Shown one piece after another: positions 13,977 through 24,000 of a stretch of DNA of 30,835 nt. Position 1 is the first letter of the stretch. Each line of letters begins with the position of its first letter. Under the pieces are notes generated by a model. The model was not told where the DNA came from, did not search any database, and saw only the letters and a program-made list of their open reading frames with translations. Made by a program: the position numbers and the translations under genes. This DNA comes from Clostridiales bacterium (GTDB lineage: Bacteria > Bacillota > Clostridia > Lachnospirales > Lachnospiraceae), in the NCBI GenBank assembly GCA_019420275.1, contig JAHZHN010000019.1, positions 1 to 30,835 of the forward strand. The letters run 5' to 3'.

Positions 13977-15539
13977 CTATAATAACGGCGCTAGAATTCT
14001 TAACATACTTTGAGCCAGACGTTTTGGCAGCGTACCCTCGCACATTTCCTTTGTAATCAGCTGGCTTTCTTCAAATGTTCGAAACATATCTTCCTTCAGC
14101 TGCGGCAAAGCTTCACTTTTGAACATAAATACCCCATTTTCAAAATGAAGATATAAGCTCCTGAAATCCATATTAATCGTTCCTACAGTTCCTATTTTAT
14201 CATCACACAGAAAGCACTTTGCGTGAATAAAACCTGGTGTATACTGATAAATCCGGATTCCTGAATCTACAAGCTGACTATAATAAGACTGAGTCAGTAA
14301 AAAGACTGCTTTCTTATCCGGAATTGCCGGCGTAACAATCCTCACATCTACCCCTCGTTTTGCCGCAAGGCACAGTGCTGTGATCATTTCATTATCGATA
14401 ATCAAATATGGCGTATACATATAAACATACCGAGCTGCAGAATTGATAATATTCAAATATACGTTCTCACCCACAGTCTCCCGATCCAGTGGATTATCCG
14501 CATACGGCTGGATATATCCCTGTCCTTTAAAATCTGCCTGATGATGTTTGTGCGGAAGAAATGTTCCATATCCTTCGTCTGTCTTGCGCATCGCATTCCA
14601 CACCTGCAAAAACATGACCGTAAAATTCCACACTGCGTCACCCATTACCTTAAGGCCAGCATCTTTCCAATATCCAAACCGCTCAATCCGATTGATGTAT
14701 TCATCTGCCAGATTCAGACCGCCGGTATAAGCTGTATGTCCGTCCACCACCACAACTTTTCTGTGATCCCGGTTGTTCCATGCTGTAGAAATCAGAGGCT
14801 TGATCCGATTAAACGCAACCGCCATGATTCCATATTTTTCCAGTTCTTTATAATATTTATACGGCAAAAGATCGACACAGCCCACATCATCATACATGAA
14901 ACGCACTTCTACTCCATCATTGACACGATCTTTTAAGATTTCCAAAATCGTTTCCCACATATAGCCCTGTGAAACAATAAAGAATTCCATAAAAATATAA
15001 TGCTTAGCGCTGCGCAGAGACTCTAAGAGATCTCCAAACATCTCCTCACCGGAAGCATAATATTTTGTATTGGAATTCTGATAAATCGGATACCCGCCGT
15101 ATTTCTCTATATAAACTGCCTGTGTCGCCACCTGAGGATCTGTCTTCTTCAGATTCTCAATCACTTCATATTCCTGCCCCAGAAGGAAATCCGTCTCAGA
15201 AATTGATTCTTCCAGTGCTTTCCTTAATTTCCTTGCCGGCTGCTTATTTCCGAGGACCAGATACGCAAATCCTCCAAATAAAGGGAAAATCAGAATTGGT
15301 ATGGTCCATGCGAGCTTATAAGCCGGATTATCTTGCTTATTTACCAGATAAATCACGACAATCAGACTAAACAGCTCCAGCAGCTTCTGTAAAATTTCAG
15401 AATTTTCTCCTATAATTGCCACGATATATGTCATCCAGAATACCTGTATCACGATCAGGAGAACTACCATGACCAGCCGCCGCTGAAGAAATTTTAAAAT
15501 TTTAGAAATTACTTTTGCCAAATTTTTTGTTATTTTCAT
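13977..15539 (-). CDS. cls: Cardiolipin synthase, phospholipase D type
   Basis: A 520-residue membrane enzyme that joins two phosphatidylglycerols to make cardiolipin and glycerol. Two N-terminal hydrophobic segments plus the PLDc_N region (about 20-97) precede two PLD domains. The catalytic HxKxxxxD motifs are complete: H259, K261, D266 (with G-G-x-N following) and H439, K441, D446. Length is standard for bacterial ClsA. AAAGGAGAGG lies just before the ATG. It is the first gene of a likely cls-methyltransferase-hslO operon with its own promoter. Confidence 0.93.
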   Translation of the reverse strand: MKITKNLAKVISKILKFLQRRLVMVVLLIVIQVFWMTYIVAIIGENSEILQKLLELFSLIVVIYLVNKQDNPAYKLAWTIPILIFPLFGGFAYLVLGNKQPARKLRKALEESISETDFLLGQEYEVIENLKKTDPQVATQAVYIEKYGGYPIYQNSNTKYYASGEEMFGDLLESLRSAKHYIFMEFFIVSQGYMWETILEILKDRVNDGVEVRFMYDDVGCVDLLPYKYYKELEKYGIMAVAFNRIKPLISTAWNNRDHRKVVVVDGHTAYTGGLNLADEYINRIERFGYWKDAGLKVMGDAVWNFTVMFLQVWNAMRKTDEGYGTFLPHKHHQADFKGQGYIQPYADNPLDRETVGENVYLNIINSAARYVYMYTPYLIIDNEMITALCLAAKRGVDVRIVTPAIPDKKAVFLLTQSYYSQLVDSGIRIYQYTPGFIHAKCFLCDDKIGTVGTINMDFRSLYLHFENGVFMFKSEALPQLKEDMFRTFEESQLITKEMCEGTLPKRLAQSMLRILAPLL

Positions 15540-15566
15540 GACCCTCTCCTTTACGTACTTCTTTTA

Positions 15567-15595
15567 ATCATAACATAAAGCCCGTATTGAGTAAA
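15567..15595 (-). promoter_or_regulatory. Sigma-A promoter of cls
   Basis: TTTACT (15595-15590), a 17-base spacer and TATGAT (15572-15567) with an extended TG (TGTTATGAT). It occupies the tenI-cls gap; no terminator for tenI is visible there. Confidence 0.72.
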
Positions 15596-15608
15596 GCCAG
15601 ATTTCTCC

Positions 15609-16166
15609 CTATTTCATAAATTCAGACATCATACAGATTCCCGCCGCTCCTGCGTCCAAAACCTGCTGATAATTATTCTCATGGATTCCTCCAATACCGT
15701 ATACAGGAATTTTCACAGTTTCCAAAACCTGCCTTAAAAAATCAAGGCCTCTAGGTGTCAGTCCCTTTTTGCAGTCAGTTTCAAAAATGTGCCCGGCGAA
15801 CACAAAATGTGCCCCGAGTTCCTGAGCGCGAAGAGCTTCTTCCGGCTTGTGAATGGATGTACTGATCGACTCAAAATCCTGCAGTCTATCTGCTTCTTTT
15901 AAAAATACAGGATAAGGAAGATGGATTTTCTTTACTCCCAGATTCCGGGCCGCCGATACAAAATTATGAAGTGTCAGGTTCGCTCCGGTTCTGTCGCATA
16001 TTTCAAGACACCGGCGCGCCAGTTCTTCATATTCTTCTTCCGTCAAATCCTTCTCACGCAGTACAATTGTCTTTAAGTTTTTCTCTGCTAATTCTTCCAC
16101 TACCTGCAGAAACGGTCTGGTACACAGCTTTCGGCTGGTAACCGCGATGATGTGTTTTCCTTCCAT
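15609..16166 (-). CDS. tenI: TenI-like thiazole tautomerase (ThiE/TenI superfamily)
   Basis: A 185-residue TIM-barrel protein. It resembles ThiE broadly (L-R-E-K at 36-39, I-G-G-I late) but lacks the ThiE pyrophosphate/Mg residues: the N-D and G-Q-x-D positions read H-N-F and H-L-P-Y-P. The segment A-G-H-I-F-E-T-D-C-K-K-G-L (124-136) nearly matches Bacillus TenI around its catalytic His122, here H126. TenI isomerises the thiazole phosphate carboxylate tautomer in thiamine synthesis; by sequence this is the better call than thiamine-phosphate synthase. An AAAGGA site lies upstream, and the gene follows thiF by 20 bases. A generic 'thiE' label is what an automatic pipeline might give. Confidence 0.82.
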   Translation of the reverse strand: MEGKHIIAVTSRKLCTRPFLQVVEELAEKNLKTIVLREKDLTEEEYEELARRCLEICDRTGANLTLHNFVSAARNLGVKKIHLPYPVFLKEADRLQDFESISTSIHKPEEALRAQELGAHFVFAGHIFETDCKKGLTPRGLDFLRQVLETVKIPVYGIGGIHENNYQQVLDAGAAGICMMSEFMK

Positions 16167-16186
16167 ATTGATGATTTCCTTTCTTT

Positions 16187-16819
16187 TTACACGTCTGTTT
16201 CTCCCAGAAGCACTCGTACAGCCATGTTTGCCTCATGTCCCGCACATACAGAAACTCTTGCAGCCGTCAGTGATTCCTTGTCTGATACACTATATGTTTC
16301 GTCTCCGCACAAATATAGCCGGTTCATTACTTTCCTTGTCCTAATAAGATTAGAACTATAAATACCTGCCATACCGCTGCCTGAAATGATCACAGAATCC
16401 GGGAGCTCTTCCAGTACTGTATTTACAAGCATAGCTTTTGCTTCCGCTCCATCAAACGCTTCACAAATGACCGGATAATTTTTAAAGATATCTGCCGCAT
16501 TTTCCTTCGTTACTTTCCCCTGAAAAAATTCCAGCTCAATCCACGGATTAATCTGATCAATCAGCTGTTTCATAGCTTCTGTTTTCGGTATTCCAATCTG
16601 ATCAATCGTATATGCCTGACGATTCAGATTAGAAATCTCCACCTGATCAAAATCTGCCAGCAGAAGTCGCTTGATTCCGGTTCTGGCCAGCATCAGAGCA
16701 ATATGAGATCCCAGGCCGCCCAGGCCTGCCACAGCCACACATCCTTTTTTTAATATTTTTCTTACTTCTTTTGTCTGGCGCTCTTCCAGAGCCTCCTCAA
16801 ATTGTTCTCTTGTTATCAT
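16187..16819 (-). CDS. thiF: ThiF-family ThiS adenylyltransferase
   Basis: A 210-residue E1-like enzyme of the short ThiF type that adenylates the C-terminus of the sulfur carrier ThiS for thiazole synthesis. ATP-binding G-L-G-G-L-G falls at 32-37, the acidic D57/D59 follow, and the N-L-N-R-Q motif is at 65-69 with K80 downstream; these are the family adenylation residues. thiS, thiG and thiH are not in the window. It forms a two-gene unit with tenI. The start is ATG 16819 with GGAAGGAG upstream, inside a dyad that spans the promoter. Confidence 0.87.
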   Translation of the reverse strand: MITREQFEEALEERQTKEVRKILKKGCVAVAGLGGLGSHIALMLARTGIKRLLLADFDQVEISNLNRQAYTIDQIGIPKTEAMKQLIDQINPWIELEFFQGKVTKENAADIFKNYPVICEAFDGAEAKAMLVNTVLEELPDSVIISGSGMAGIYSSNLIRTRKVMNRLYLCGDETYSVSDKESLTAARVSVCAGHEANMAVRVLLGETDV

Positions 16820-16827
16820 GTCTGCTC

Positions 16828-16858
16828 CTTCCTGTTGTTATGCTATTATAACAGGAAG
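16828..16858 (-). promoter_or_regulatory. thiF promoter with an overlapping 9-bp inverted repeat
   Basis: The minus strand carries an extended -10, TGTTATAAT (TATAAT at 16850-16845), with no good -35. A perfect dyad CTTCCTGTT (16858-16850) and AACAGGAAG (16836-16828), 13 bases apart, brackets the -10 and transcription start; its right half runs into the ribosome site. The left half lies upstream of the expected start, so it is more likely a DNA operator than an RNA hairpin. Confidence 0.55.
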
Positions 16859-16861
16859 TCT

Positions 16862-16900
16862 AAAAAAGGAAAAGCCGGATATGCTTCCTGCATACCCGGC
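16862..16900 (-). terminator. Terminator of the spore-protein gene
   Basis: On the minus strand GCCGGGTATGC pairs with GCATATCCGGC (16900-16874, one G-U pair), followed by TTTTCCTTTTTT. Confidence 0.85.
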
Positions 16901-16906
16901 ATCATT

Positions 16907-17104
16907 TTATCTTTTGCTATTATCTTTCATCTTTTTGTTCATCAGTCCGCCAATCTTTCCTGTCTCACTGGCTGATAACGATTTCCAGCCGCCTTTCATC
17001 AGACGGTCAGCCAGTCCCAATTCCTTGGCAGTCTCAAACTTCAAACGCTCCTTTTCGTCCATCTCATCAAATGATTTCTCAGTAAATTCTTTGTCCTTTG
17101 ACAT
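16907..17104 (-). CDS. Small acid-soluble spore protein, alpha/beta type
   Basis: A 65-residue protein. The C-terminal half follows the SASP alpha/beta pattern: L-K-F-E-T-A-K-E-L-G-L, a short linker, then L-S-A-S-E-T-G-K-I-G-G-L-M-N-K-K-M. The shared core in the family is K-(F/Y)-E-x-A-x-E-L-G ... G-x-(I/V)-G-G-x-M. These proteins coat and protect spore DNA and are made in the forespore under sigma-G. I take ATG 17104 with an AAAGGA site; the longer frame to 17161 is unlikely. Upstream there is a match to the sigma-G consensus. The N-terminal half is more acidic and less typical, so this is a divergent member. Confidence 0.8.
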   Translation of the reverse strand: MSKDKEFTEKSFDEMDEKERLKFETAKELGLADRLMKGGWKSLSASETGKIGGLMNKKMKDNSKR

Positions 17105-17148
17105 ATTCCATATCCTTTCTGCTCGGCTAAAACAACTGTTACTTGTCT

Positions 17149-17177
17149 TAGCATTCCCCAAAAAGGCCTAATCATTC
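17149..17177 (-). promoter_or_regulatory. Candidate sigma-G promoter of the spore-protein gene
   Basis: On the minus strand GAATG (17177-17173) fits the sigma-G -35, and 17 bases on AATGCTA (17155-17149) matches the CATnnTA -10 except at the first base. It overlaps the end of the 56-codon gene upstream. Confidence 0.5.
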
Positions 17178-17338
17178 ATTTGCTGAATGACAATCGTTCC
17201 GTGATCGCTTTCCTTTACCTGTATCTTATCCTTGATTACGGAAATATTGGATGTACCTGCAATTAAAGTAGCTGCTAATGCAAATTGAAGACTCTTCTTC
17301 ATCAACTCGTCAATGGTTATATGGTTCTTATCTTCCAT
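17168..17338 (-). CDS. 56-residue hypothetical protein
   Basis: A short open frame starting MEDKNHITIDELMKKSL and ending IVIQQMND. AGGAG lies 10 bases before the ATG and an extended -10 (TGGTAAGAT, minus strand, 17375-17367) lies further up. It has a polar N-terminus, one hydrophobic/alanine-rich helix (about 17-30) and a charged C-terminus. No family is recognised. Strong initiation signals and its fit between addA and the spore-protein gene argue that it is real. Confidence 0.6.
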   Translation of the reverse strand: MEDKNHITIDELMKKSLQFALAATLIAGTSNISVIKDKIQVKESDHGTIVIQQMND

Positions 17339-17434
17339 GTAGGTATCACTCCTTTCTGATGCTTTTATCTTACCAAAAATTTGTGACTTGTGTATGTTTT
17401 GTTCCTTAAAAATGTATGACGAATTGTTAAATCT

Positions 17435-20400
17435 TTATAAAACCAGGGCTTTTTTCAGAAATACTGAGTAAATATAACATTCTTTTACTTTTTTCCCGCT
17501 TATTTGCTCTAAAGCTCTGCGGTAATAATCAAGCTGAACTTTATAACGATTTACGAGGCTGGATCCATCCTGATCGGCAGTCCTGTCTGTTTTATAATCC
17601 ACGATGACGAGACCATCTTCTTCCTCAAAATACAAATCAATAATTCCCTGAACCACGACATACGAATCACTTCTTTCATCATCCGACATCTCTGAAAAAG
17701 GAACTCCGATTACAAACTGTTTTTCCTTCCAGATTTTTTTCTCCGATGCCGCCTTTTGTACTCTTTTCCCAAGTTCTGACTCCAGAAATGCAAGGATATC
17801 CTTTCTCCATATAACCTTATCATACTCTGCTCCGATTACGCCCTCGCGAATCCAGAAACGAATCTGCTCATCCAGTTCCCCGTAGGAATATGATTTGTCA
17901 AAATTCAGAAGTTCAAATACTTTATGAACTGCAGTTCCCCGTGAAACCGCAGAAATTTTCTTTTCCTGACTAATAAACTTCGGGATTCTTTTCTCCGGTT
18001 CCCGGGCAGGAAATATAGGTTTCTCTTCTTCGTCCACTGCCTGGCTCATCCTCTTAATCTCTGAAACCGAATACTTAAGCTGTCCCTTAGTTTCTGCCTG
18101 ATTTACATACTGATAGGCAAATGTTTCTCTAAGATGTCTGATTTCCTCCTGCTGCCTTCCTTCCTCCCCTGCAATTCTGGCAAGGAAAATCTGTTTGTCC
18201 AGCTGGCGCTCAATTCCTTCTTTCTCCTGCATCCAGGCAAAATCTTCCAGATGATAGATTTTCAGCCGAAAATCTTCTGCCGGAACATGCACAAGCGCTT
18301 TGCTGATCCAATCATAATAAGAACTTGATTCCAGCAGATCAATATAAGATACCTCTTTTTTCCGGTTCCAGTCAATTTCTCTCTTTTTTATTCCAGTCAG
18401 GATCAATTTCTCTTTTGCCCTGGTCATGGCTACATATAAAACTCTCAGTTCTTCTCCAAGGGCTTCTTTTTTCATCTGACGGCGGATCATGCTTTTTAAA
18501 ATCGTGGTACTCCGGCTCCGGTGCACCGGATCAATCACATCTGCGCCGACAAAATAATCCGGATGGAAAATTATTTTCCCACTGCTGTCCTGCTGATTAA
18601 ATTTTTTATGAAGATTCGATACAAATACAACAGGATATTCCAGCCCCTTGCTTTTATGGATGCTGGATATTCGCACCAGATCCTGATCTTCTCCCAGAAC
18701 ACTGGCTTCTCCAAAATCCATATGATATTCCCTGCGCTGTTTCATATACCGTACAAAATGAAATAATCCCTTTACCTGATTGTTTTCGAATGCTTTCGCC
18801 TGTTCAATCAGCATTAAAATATTTCCCTGACGTTTCTTTCCCTGCGGCATGGAGCCGGCGTAATAAAAATAGCCGCTTTCATCCAGGGCAAGCCATATCA
18901 GTTCATTTAACGGAAGACAGGTTTTTTCCTCTCTTAAACGCTCAAGATATTCTAATGCCTGTTTTGCCAGCGGCATCTGATCCTGAACTTCTGTCAGACA
19001 GCCGTATAAATGATCCGATTTTCCTTTGATCTTCAGCCAGCCAAGTTCCTCCTCCGTCATTCCAATGATCGGGGAACGGAGGACCGCCGCCAGATCAATA
19101 TCCTGATAAATATTGTCTACAACAGATAAAAGACTTAACAGAGTACGAATCTCTACCGTATCAAAATATCCTGTCTGATTGTCACAGAAAGCCGGAATTC
19201 CCGCATCCATCAGTTCTTTCTGAAACACTTCCGCCTTTCCTTTCATAGACCGCAGCAAAATTACAATGTCCTTATAGCACACGTTCCTTAAAACCCGGTT
19301 TCCCTGTTCATCTTCTCCCGTCACCATCAGAGGATCCTCTCCATCCACCATTTCCTTTATTTTCCCGGCGATCATCCGGGCCTCCAGCACCAGCGCGTTT
19401 TCTTCTGACTGGCTGACCTCTTCCTGATCGATCAGCATAATTTCCGCAGTCATGCCGCTGCTTTCCGGGAATTCCATGGTCGGAACCAGCGCTGATTCCT
19501 TTGTATACTCGATATTTCCCAAAGACTCGTGCATAATCTGATAAAAAATATCATTGGTAAACTGCAGTACTTCCCTTCGACTCCTGAAATTGTTGCGGAG
19601 TTCAATCAGCTGATATTCTTCTTCCGGACCCTGGTACCGGTCATATTTCTCCAGGAACAATTCCGGCCTTGCCAGACGAAAACTGTAAATACTCTGTTTT
19701 ACATCTCCCACCATAAACATATTATGTCCATCTTCCGCTTCCCTGGACACACTGCGCAGAATCGCATCCTGGATGAAATTGCTGTCCTGATACTCATCAA
19801 TGTAGATTTCCTCAAAATCCATGGATTTTTCCAAAGCAATCTGGCTTGGCACCGGATTTCCACTCTCATCCCAGTGATCGATCAGAAGCTTCAGGGCAAA
19901 ATGCTCCATATCATCATAATCCATAAGATTTTCTCTTATTTTTCTCTGCAAATACCGTTCCATAAATTCTTCTGTCAGTCCGATCAGTGCTTCCAGAGGG
20001 CGTCTTACGATTTTCAGTTCTCTTAAGATATCTCCCATGCTGAGATAAAAATAGGCGCCTCTCATCTCTTCAACCAGCTTATATGCATGATCTCTCAACT
20101 CTTTACAGTAAGCCTGCAGATCCGGATTGATCACTGCGTCTGTTTTTGAAGGATCTCTTCTTAATGTCGGCTTTTTAAATTTCTCAAACAGACGGCAGCA
20201 TTTTCCAAATGACTGTGCTTCTACAAATCCCTTTAGTATTTCTTCATCCTGTTTTAACTGTTTTAGATAAAAAAACGGACCGCATTCTGCCGCAGCTGTT
20301 TCCAGAGCTTCCTTCAGAATGGCAAGCGCATTCTCAAAAACTCCGGATGCATCCTTCCAGATCATCTTCACCATAGGAGACTTTTCCAGATCTTCCAGGG

Positions 20401-21001
20401 TTTCTACCTGAAGATTCTCCCTGGCATCTTGAAGCCATACTTCCGGCTGTACATGACTTCTCGCTTTCTCATAAAGATTTAAGATATATTGACTCAGTTC
20501 TTTGTCATTCCGGCCCGGAGAATAAGATTCTACCAGCTCAATAAACTCCGGATCCCGTTTTTCATACGCTTCCTCCAGAATTTCATCCAGTATCTGCTCT
20601 TTCATAAGAGAAAGCTGACCTTCCTCTCCCGGGGCGATATTGGGATCGATTCCCAGAACATAAAAATAGTCACGGATCAGACTCATGCAAAAACTATGGA
20701 TAGTTGTGATCTGAGCTTTATGGATCAGCGAAAGCTGACGGACAAAATGCTGATTCTGCGGGAATTCCTGTACCTTTTTATCCAGCGCGGCCGCAATTCT
20801 TTCTCTCATTTCTCCTGCTGCCGCTTTGGTAAACGTCACTACAAGCAGCCGGTCCACATCCAGAGGATGCTCCTCTTCTGTTATTTTTTGTATGATTCGT
20901 TCCACCAGGACTGCTGTTTTCCCAGAACCCGCTGCCGCAGATACCAGAATATCCGCATCTCTCTGGTCAATAACTTTCTGTTGTTCCTTCGTCCAAGGCA
21001 T
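17435..21001 (-). CDS. addA: AddA helicase-nuclease subunit
   Basis: A 1188-residue UvrD-like helicase fused to a RecB-type nuclease; with AddB it processes double-strand ends for recombination and cuts foreign linear DNA. Walker A is A-A-G-S-G-K-T (23-29). The helicase motif II is I-Y-I-D-E-Y-Q-D-S and motif VI V-A-M-T-R-A-K-E. The C-terminal nuclease has V-D-Y-K-T-D-R followed by Q-L-D-Y-Y, the metal-binding and Q-x-x-x-Y signature. Length is typical for Firmicutes AddA. A GGAGGAGGG site precedes ATG 21001, which lies 35 bases inside the end of addB in another frame, so the two are coupled. Confidence 0.96.
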   Translation of the reverse strand: MPWTKEQQKVIDQRDADILVSAAAGSGKTAVLVERIIQKITEEEHPLDVDRLLVVTFTKAAAGEMRERIAAALDKKVQEFPQNQHFVRQLSLIHKAQITTIHSFCMSLIRDYFYVLGIDPNIAPGEEGQLSLMKEQILDEILEEAYEKRDPEFIELVESYSPGRNDKELSQYILNLYEKARSHVQPEVWLQDARENLQVETLEDLEKSPMVKMIWKDASGVFENALAILKEALETAAAECGPFFYLKQLKQDEEILKGFVEAQSFGKCCRLFEKFKKPTLRRDPSKTDAVINPDLQAYCKELRDHAYKLVEEMRGAYFYLSMGDILRELKIVRRPLEALIGLTEEFMERYLQRKIRENLMDYDDMEHFALKLLIDHWDESGNPVPSQIALEKSMDFEEIYIDEYQDSNFIQDAILRSVSREAEDGHNMFMVGDVKQSIYSFRLARPELFLEKYDRYQGPEEEYQLIELRNNFRSRREVLQFTNDIFYQIMHESLGNIEYTKESALVPTMEFPESSGMTAEIMLIDQEEVSQSEENALVLEARMIAGKIKEMVDGEDPLMVTGEDEQGNRVLRNVCYKDIVILLRSMKGKAEVFQKELMDAGIPAFCDNQTGYFDTVEIRTLLSLLSVVDNIYQDIDLAAVLRSPIIGMTEEELGWLKIKGKSDHLYGCLTEVQDQMPLAKQALEYLERLREEKTCLPLNELIWLALDESGYFYYAGSMPQGKKRQGNILMLIEQAKAFENNQVKGLFHFVRYMKQRREYHMDFGEASVLGEDQDLVRISSIHKSKGLEYPVVFVSNLHKKFNQQDSSGKIIFHPDYFVGADVIDPVHRSRSTTILKSMIRRQMKKEALGEELRVLYVAMTRAKEKLILTGIKKREIDWNRKKEVSYIDLLESSSYYDWISKALVHVPAEDFRLKIYHLEDFAWMQEKEGIERQLDKQIFLARIAGEEGRQQEEIRHLRETFAYQYVNQAETKGQLKYSVSEIKRMSQAVDEEEKPIFPAREPEKRIPKFISQEKKISAVSRGTAVHKVFELLNFDKSYSYGELDEQIRFWIREGVIGAEYDKVIWRKDILAFLESELGKRVQKAASEKKIWKEKQFVIGVPFSEMSDDERSDSYVVVQGIIDLYFEEEDGLVIVDYKTDRTADQDGSSLVNRYKVQLDYYRRALEQISGKKVKECYIYSVFLKKALVL

Positions 21002-24000
21002 GTTTTCCCTCCTCCAATGATATGCTTTTAATCCTTTTTACCGGGTCGACTCCATTTTCATAAGCGCATATATGACGGAAACTGCAATAAGCACACGGCA
21101 TCATATCTTTATACTCATAAGGACGGATAGATATATCTCCCTTCATCAGCGCGTTGCCCAGCTCTATGATCTTCTCTTCCACCATAGTTCCAAGCTTCAG
21201 CATCTGACTGGTATCCATGATGGAAGAACGCTTGCCAAATCCCTTTGCTGTTATGGTCACAGGCATCGACACAATTCCCTCTTTCCCTGAATGTTCCATT
21301 TTGGAAATCAGGTCAAAATCACTGTTTGCCACTCCGCTCATCTTCATTTCCCTCAGAAGCGCTGTCTCCGCATCATCCTGTTTTTTCTTTTTATCTTCCA
21401 CGATAGGATCATTTATATGAAAATAAAACATCCCGGCCGGAAGCACTCGTTTTTCTCCCTTTTTTTCATACAGTTCCAGCATAGCATTCATATAGATGAT
21501 GAGCTGCATCTGGAGTCCATGAAAAACTTTCGCAAAATCAAACTTTACATCTCCCGACTTATAATCAATGATCCGAATATATTTATTTTCCTCATCTTCT
21601 ATACTGTCCATCCGGTCCACAACGCCGGAAAACACCATTTTTTCTCCATTTTCCAGAGAAAAGTTCATGGATTTCAGCTGATTTTCTTCGGAAAACGCAA
21701 TTTCATACTCTTCCGGGGTAAAATCTCCTCTCCGAATATACTGTTCCATGGCCCATACAGCCCGTCTGGAAATCCTCTTCATCCGATCCATCAGATAGTG
21801 ATTTCTGCTGCTGCTTTCCAGTATTTCCTGCTGGACTTCGGAAACCGCGTCTTCCACCGTCTGATCTACAAAAGAATCCCTGGATTCGTCATCAGCGAAC
21901 TTCCAGTCCGTACGTTTTCCGACCAATTCCATGGTCTTATGAAAGACCTGTCCCATGTCCATTGGAAGAATCTGATGTTCCATCCGTTCTTTCAGCTTCA
22001 GGCCGTACTTCATAAAATGAGAAAAGGCACAGCCTGCAAATTGCTCCATCCTTGTCACACTTCCCCGCAGAGTATCTCCATATAATTCCTTCACCAGGTC
22101 TCTGCTGATCGGAGAGGCGTGATTTTCGTAAAATTTTCCGTCAATGCATCTAGAAGCCGGTAAAAATCCTTCCAGTCCATAAAAAAGAACCGCCAGCTGC
22201 TGCCATTGTTCTTCACTGAGCGTCTCCTCTTCTAAAAGAGAAACCACCTGATTCATGGCTGCTTCTGGTGTATATCCCCACATGTTAAAATCCTTTTCTT
22301 CTCTAATTTTTAACTCTGGGAAAACAGACCGGATTCGTTCCAGAAAATAAGAAGGCTTCTGATTATCTCCGGATGCTGTCATCACACTATAGGATACATA
22401 CAGTTTATCTTCCGGCTTTGCAGTCGTAAGATAAAGATAAAACTGTTCCATATAAGACGCCGCCTTGGCAGTCGGTGCCATCACAATTCCTTCTTCTTCC
22501 AGCATTCCCTTCTGGGAGTCACTGATCACATTCCCTTTCGGATTCTGTTTTGGTATGACATTGTCGCTGACACCTGCGAAAAAAAGTACTTTAACTCCTT
22601 CCGTCCTCGTCCTTTCCATATCTCCGATCACTACCTGATCCAGGCTTGGTGGTATGACTCCCATGGTCATCTCTTCCATTCCTGTTTCCAGAACACTTAA
22701 AAAATCATCGTAAGATAATTTTTCTTCTCCAAGAATATCTGCCATCTGTTCCATCAGGTCCAGAACCTGTCCATAAACTCTACCATAAGTTTTTGCCTGG
22801 GCCGGATCGCCTGCTTTCTCAAATTTTTGTTTCTTATCTTCCATTTTTTGTTCAATGTTCAGACGATCTAAAAATTCATAAAGACAGGTCAGTTTTCCAA
22901 GAACGGTCTCCCCTCTCTTTTTCAGTCCTTCTTTCAGGGGGCGGATCTCATCCATAAAACGGATTCTCAATGGCTCGATCCGCTCCTGCTCTTCTTTTGA
23001 AAAGATCTCCGTCTCAAAAGGCCGGTTCCACCGGCTGTATCCTTGAATTCCCATTGCAATCACATAGTTTTCCAGAAGATCCGCCTCTTCCTGATCCAGA
23101 CAGGAAAATCCTGATTTCAGATACCGGAATACCATATCATAAGAAAAATCTTTCTGTATCATCTTAAGGGCCGAAAGAATCGTCTCAATGCACGGATTAT
23201 TCTTCAGTTTACGGTTCGCATCCACAAAGTACGGGATATGGAAATCCTGAAAACTCCGTTCCAGTTCACTTCCATAACTTTCGAGATCTGCCGTCAGCAC
23301 GACAATATCTTTGTACTGATATCCGTATTCTCTGACCAAAGTCTCAATCTGACCCGCTATCATTTGACTTTCCATCCGTGGATTCATAGCCTGAAATACA
23401 CAAATATCCTGACACTCCCCCTGCCAGGTACGATATGGATATCGAAAGAGATTCCGTTCCAAATGACGCAGCTGCTCAGACCCTTTGTTATTCGGACTGC
23501 AGAAAATATCTTTTTCCACCTCTACCCCCAGTTCCATAGCATCCCGTATCAGGATCATACGCTCTTTTTTCGGAAGGGCAAACAATTCATATTCTCTATA
23601 CTCTTTTGAAACTGCCGCCTCATCCACTGTCATAGAAATAAAGACTTTCTGACCGATTTTCATCAGCTTCTGGATGACCTTTCTCTGAATTGGAGTAAAC
23701 CCGGTGAATCCATCCAAATAAAAAACCGCATCCTTTAATTTTTGTGATTCCTCCATCTTGTCTGCTAAAACATCCAGCAGCTGTTCTGATATGAGATATC
23801 TCTCCTGGATATAGTTTTCAAATTCTGTCATAACCAAAAGAATGTCCTCCATCTTTGCCTGAAGTGCAGGATGTTTCATAGTTTTGGCTGCATCCTCAAG
23901 ATCCTTTCTGGAAACATCATATTGATACATTTCCGCGAAAAAAGACTTTAATTCTTCAATAAAACCGGGTTTCTTCATACTGGATCCAAAGATTTTCAAA

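Noticed and set aside
21291..22085. 264-codon plus-strand open frame inside addB
   Set aside because: It is antisense to a fully conserved addB, His/Phe-rich as expected of a complementary reading, and lacks a ribosome site.
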